DNA of 6,674 nucleotides, from contig JAXGVG010000107.1 in the NCBI GenBank assembly GCA_040773965.1, forward strand, positions 1 through 6,674, written 5' to 3'. Made by a program: the position numbers and the translations under genes. The DNA comes from JAXGVG01 sp040773965 (GTDB lineage: Bacteria; Pseudomonadota; Alphaproteobacteria; UBA9219). Under the pieces are notes generated by a model. The model was not told the origin of the DNA and ran no database searches. It worked only from the letters and a program-made list of their open reading frames with translations. This document shows, in pieces, positions 6,344-6,674 of the stretch. Position 1 is the stretch's first letter, and every line of letters starts with the position of its first letter.

Positions 6344-6603
6344 ATATTTATTTATATGTCTATTTTGGCTTAGTAGTTTTGGTGCTGTTGTCTTCTTTTT
6401 TGCCATTGTTTGGCCTCTTTGAAAGCCGGGACAAAGGAAAGTATTGTTTTCGAAGGAGGCGATTTTTAATCACAACACTTTGTCTTTTTATGATGAATCT
6501 TGCTGCAGTCTTTTTGGGGCTTTATGGCATAAAAACGTTGGTTACGCGCGCTGCGGAAAATGCAGAAATGAGCTGCCCCCCAAAATTTAGACCAGTGATA
6601 TAA
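6340..6603 (+). CDS. Small two-helix membrane protein, apparently truncated by an IS
   Basis: The frame codes for 87 residues, and I do not recognise the family. Hydrophobic segments at about residues 4-26 and 43-65 flank a basic loop (SRDKGKYCFRRRR). The positive-inside rule would put that loop in the cytoplasm and both ends outside. The ATG overlaps the leuC stop (ATGA) and follows AAGGGGG by about 7 nt, so it is probably co-translated with leuC. The DNA is more AT-rich than leuC. Residues 77-87 (MSCPPKFRPVI) are read from what looks like the left end of an insertion sequence starting near 6569, so the native protein was probably longer than 76 residues. It may now be a broken gene. The function is unknown. 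Confidence 0.6.
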   Translation: MNIYLYVYFGLVVLVLLSSFLPLFGLFESRDKGKYCFRRRRFLITTLCLFMMNLAAVFLGLYGIKTLVTRAAENAEMSCPPKFRPVI

Positions 6604-6674
6604 GGTCCCTAAACGAGTACGGAAAGGGAACGGATATGACTGGGATGCGGAATAAACACACGAAAGAAACGAAA
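6569..6674 (+). mobile_element. Left end of an IS3-like insertion sequence (partial)
   Basis: From 6569 the sequence reads TGAGCTGCCCCCCAAAATTT, which resembles the terminal repeats of IS3-family elements that begin with TG and carry a C-run followed by A/T-rich bases. A short non-coding leader and a new start codon with a ribosome site follow at 6636, the usual IS3 layout before OrfA. The point where it begins cuts a membrane-protein frame. The right end and any target duplication lie outside the window. The assignment rests on memory of such ends, not on a database match. Confidence 0.55.
6636..6674 (+). CDS. Start of probable IS3-type transposase OrfA (3' end beyond window)
   Basis: Thirteen codons are visible, reading MTGMRNKHTKETK, with no stop before the right edge. 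An AGGGA ribosome site lies about 7 nt upstream. A short basic N terminus with a KHTKE-like word fits IS3 OrfA proteins, which then continue into a helix-turn-helix. It does not look like LeuD, which normally starts with a KFTxLTGVAAPL-type segment. Too little is visible for a firm call. Confidence 0.45.
   Translation, partial: MTGMRNKHTKETK

Noticed and set aside
5420..6406. 328-codon minus-strand frame
   Set aside because: It is antisense to leuC, with an Arg/Ala/His-rich product and no motif. leuC is clearly the real gene.
6636..6674. Start of leuD
   Set aside because: The visible residues MTGMRNKHTKETK do not resemble the LeuD N terminus, and the preceding sequence looks like an IS end.

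Overview
The window looks like core chromosome of an alphaproteobacterium. GC content is moderately high by eye. The gene neighbourhoods (a UbiK-family gene divergent from lgt, a coupled lgt / MidA-like methyltransferase / pgeF run, an ELM1-family gene and leuC) are ones I know mainly from that class. A dense cluster of GANTC sites, the target of the alphaproteobacterial methylase CcrM, fits as well. I cannot name the genus.

Left part, minus strand: a YbjN-domain gene runs off the left edge (1-438, start at 438). Upstream of it in the same direction is a UbiK/BMFP-family gene (640-945). The 201 bp between them (439-639) hold ten GANTC sites and several inverted or repeated TTTGAATC words. This is the most unusual non-coding stretch in the window. 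A fair sigma70-type promoter for the UbiK gene lies at 980-1008.

Middle, plus strand: lgt (lipoprotein maturation), a MidA/NDUFAF7-type methyltransferase and pgeF (peptidoglycan editing) overlap by 4 bp at each junction, so they form a translationally coupled operon. A short gap follows with a well-formed promoter (TTGAAA, 17 bp, GATAAT). Its -10 box sits in the spacer of a perfect 10-bp inverted repeat, which looks like a repressor operator. This promoter should drive an ELM1-family (DUF1022) gene of unknown bacterial function.

Right part, plus strand: leuC (isopropylmalate isomerase large subunit) has all three Fe-S cysteines but an odd stretch near its C terminus. A two-helix membrane protein gene overlaps its stop by 4 bp. 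That small gene appears to be cut at about 6569 by the left end of an IS3-like insertion sequence, whose first ORF starts at 6636 and leaves the window. leuD, the usual partner of leuC, is not seen.

I found no tRNA, rRNA or CRISPR array, and no clearly novel multi-gene system. The best leads are the GANTC cluster, the operator-like dyad and the IS-interrupted leu region.
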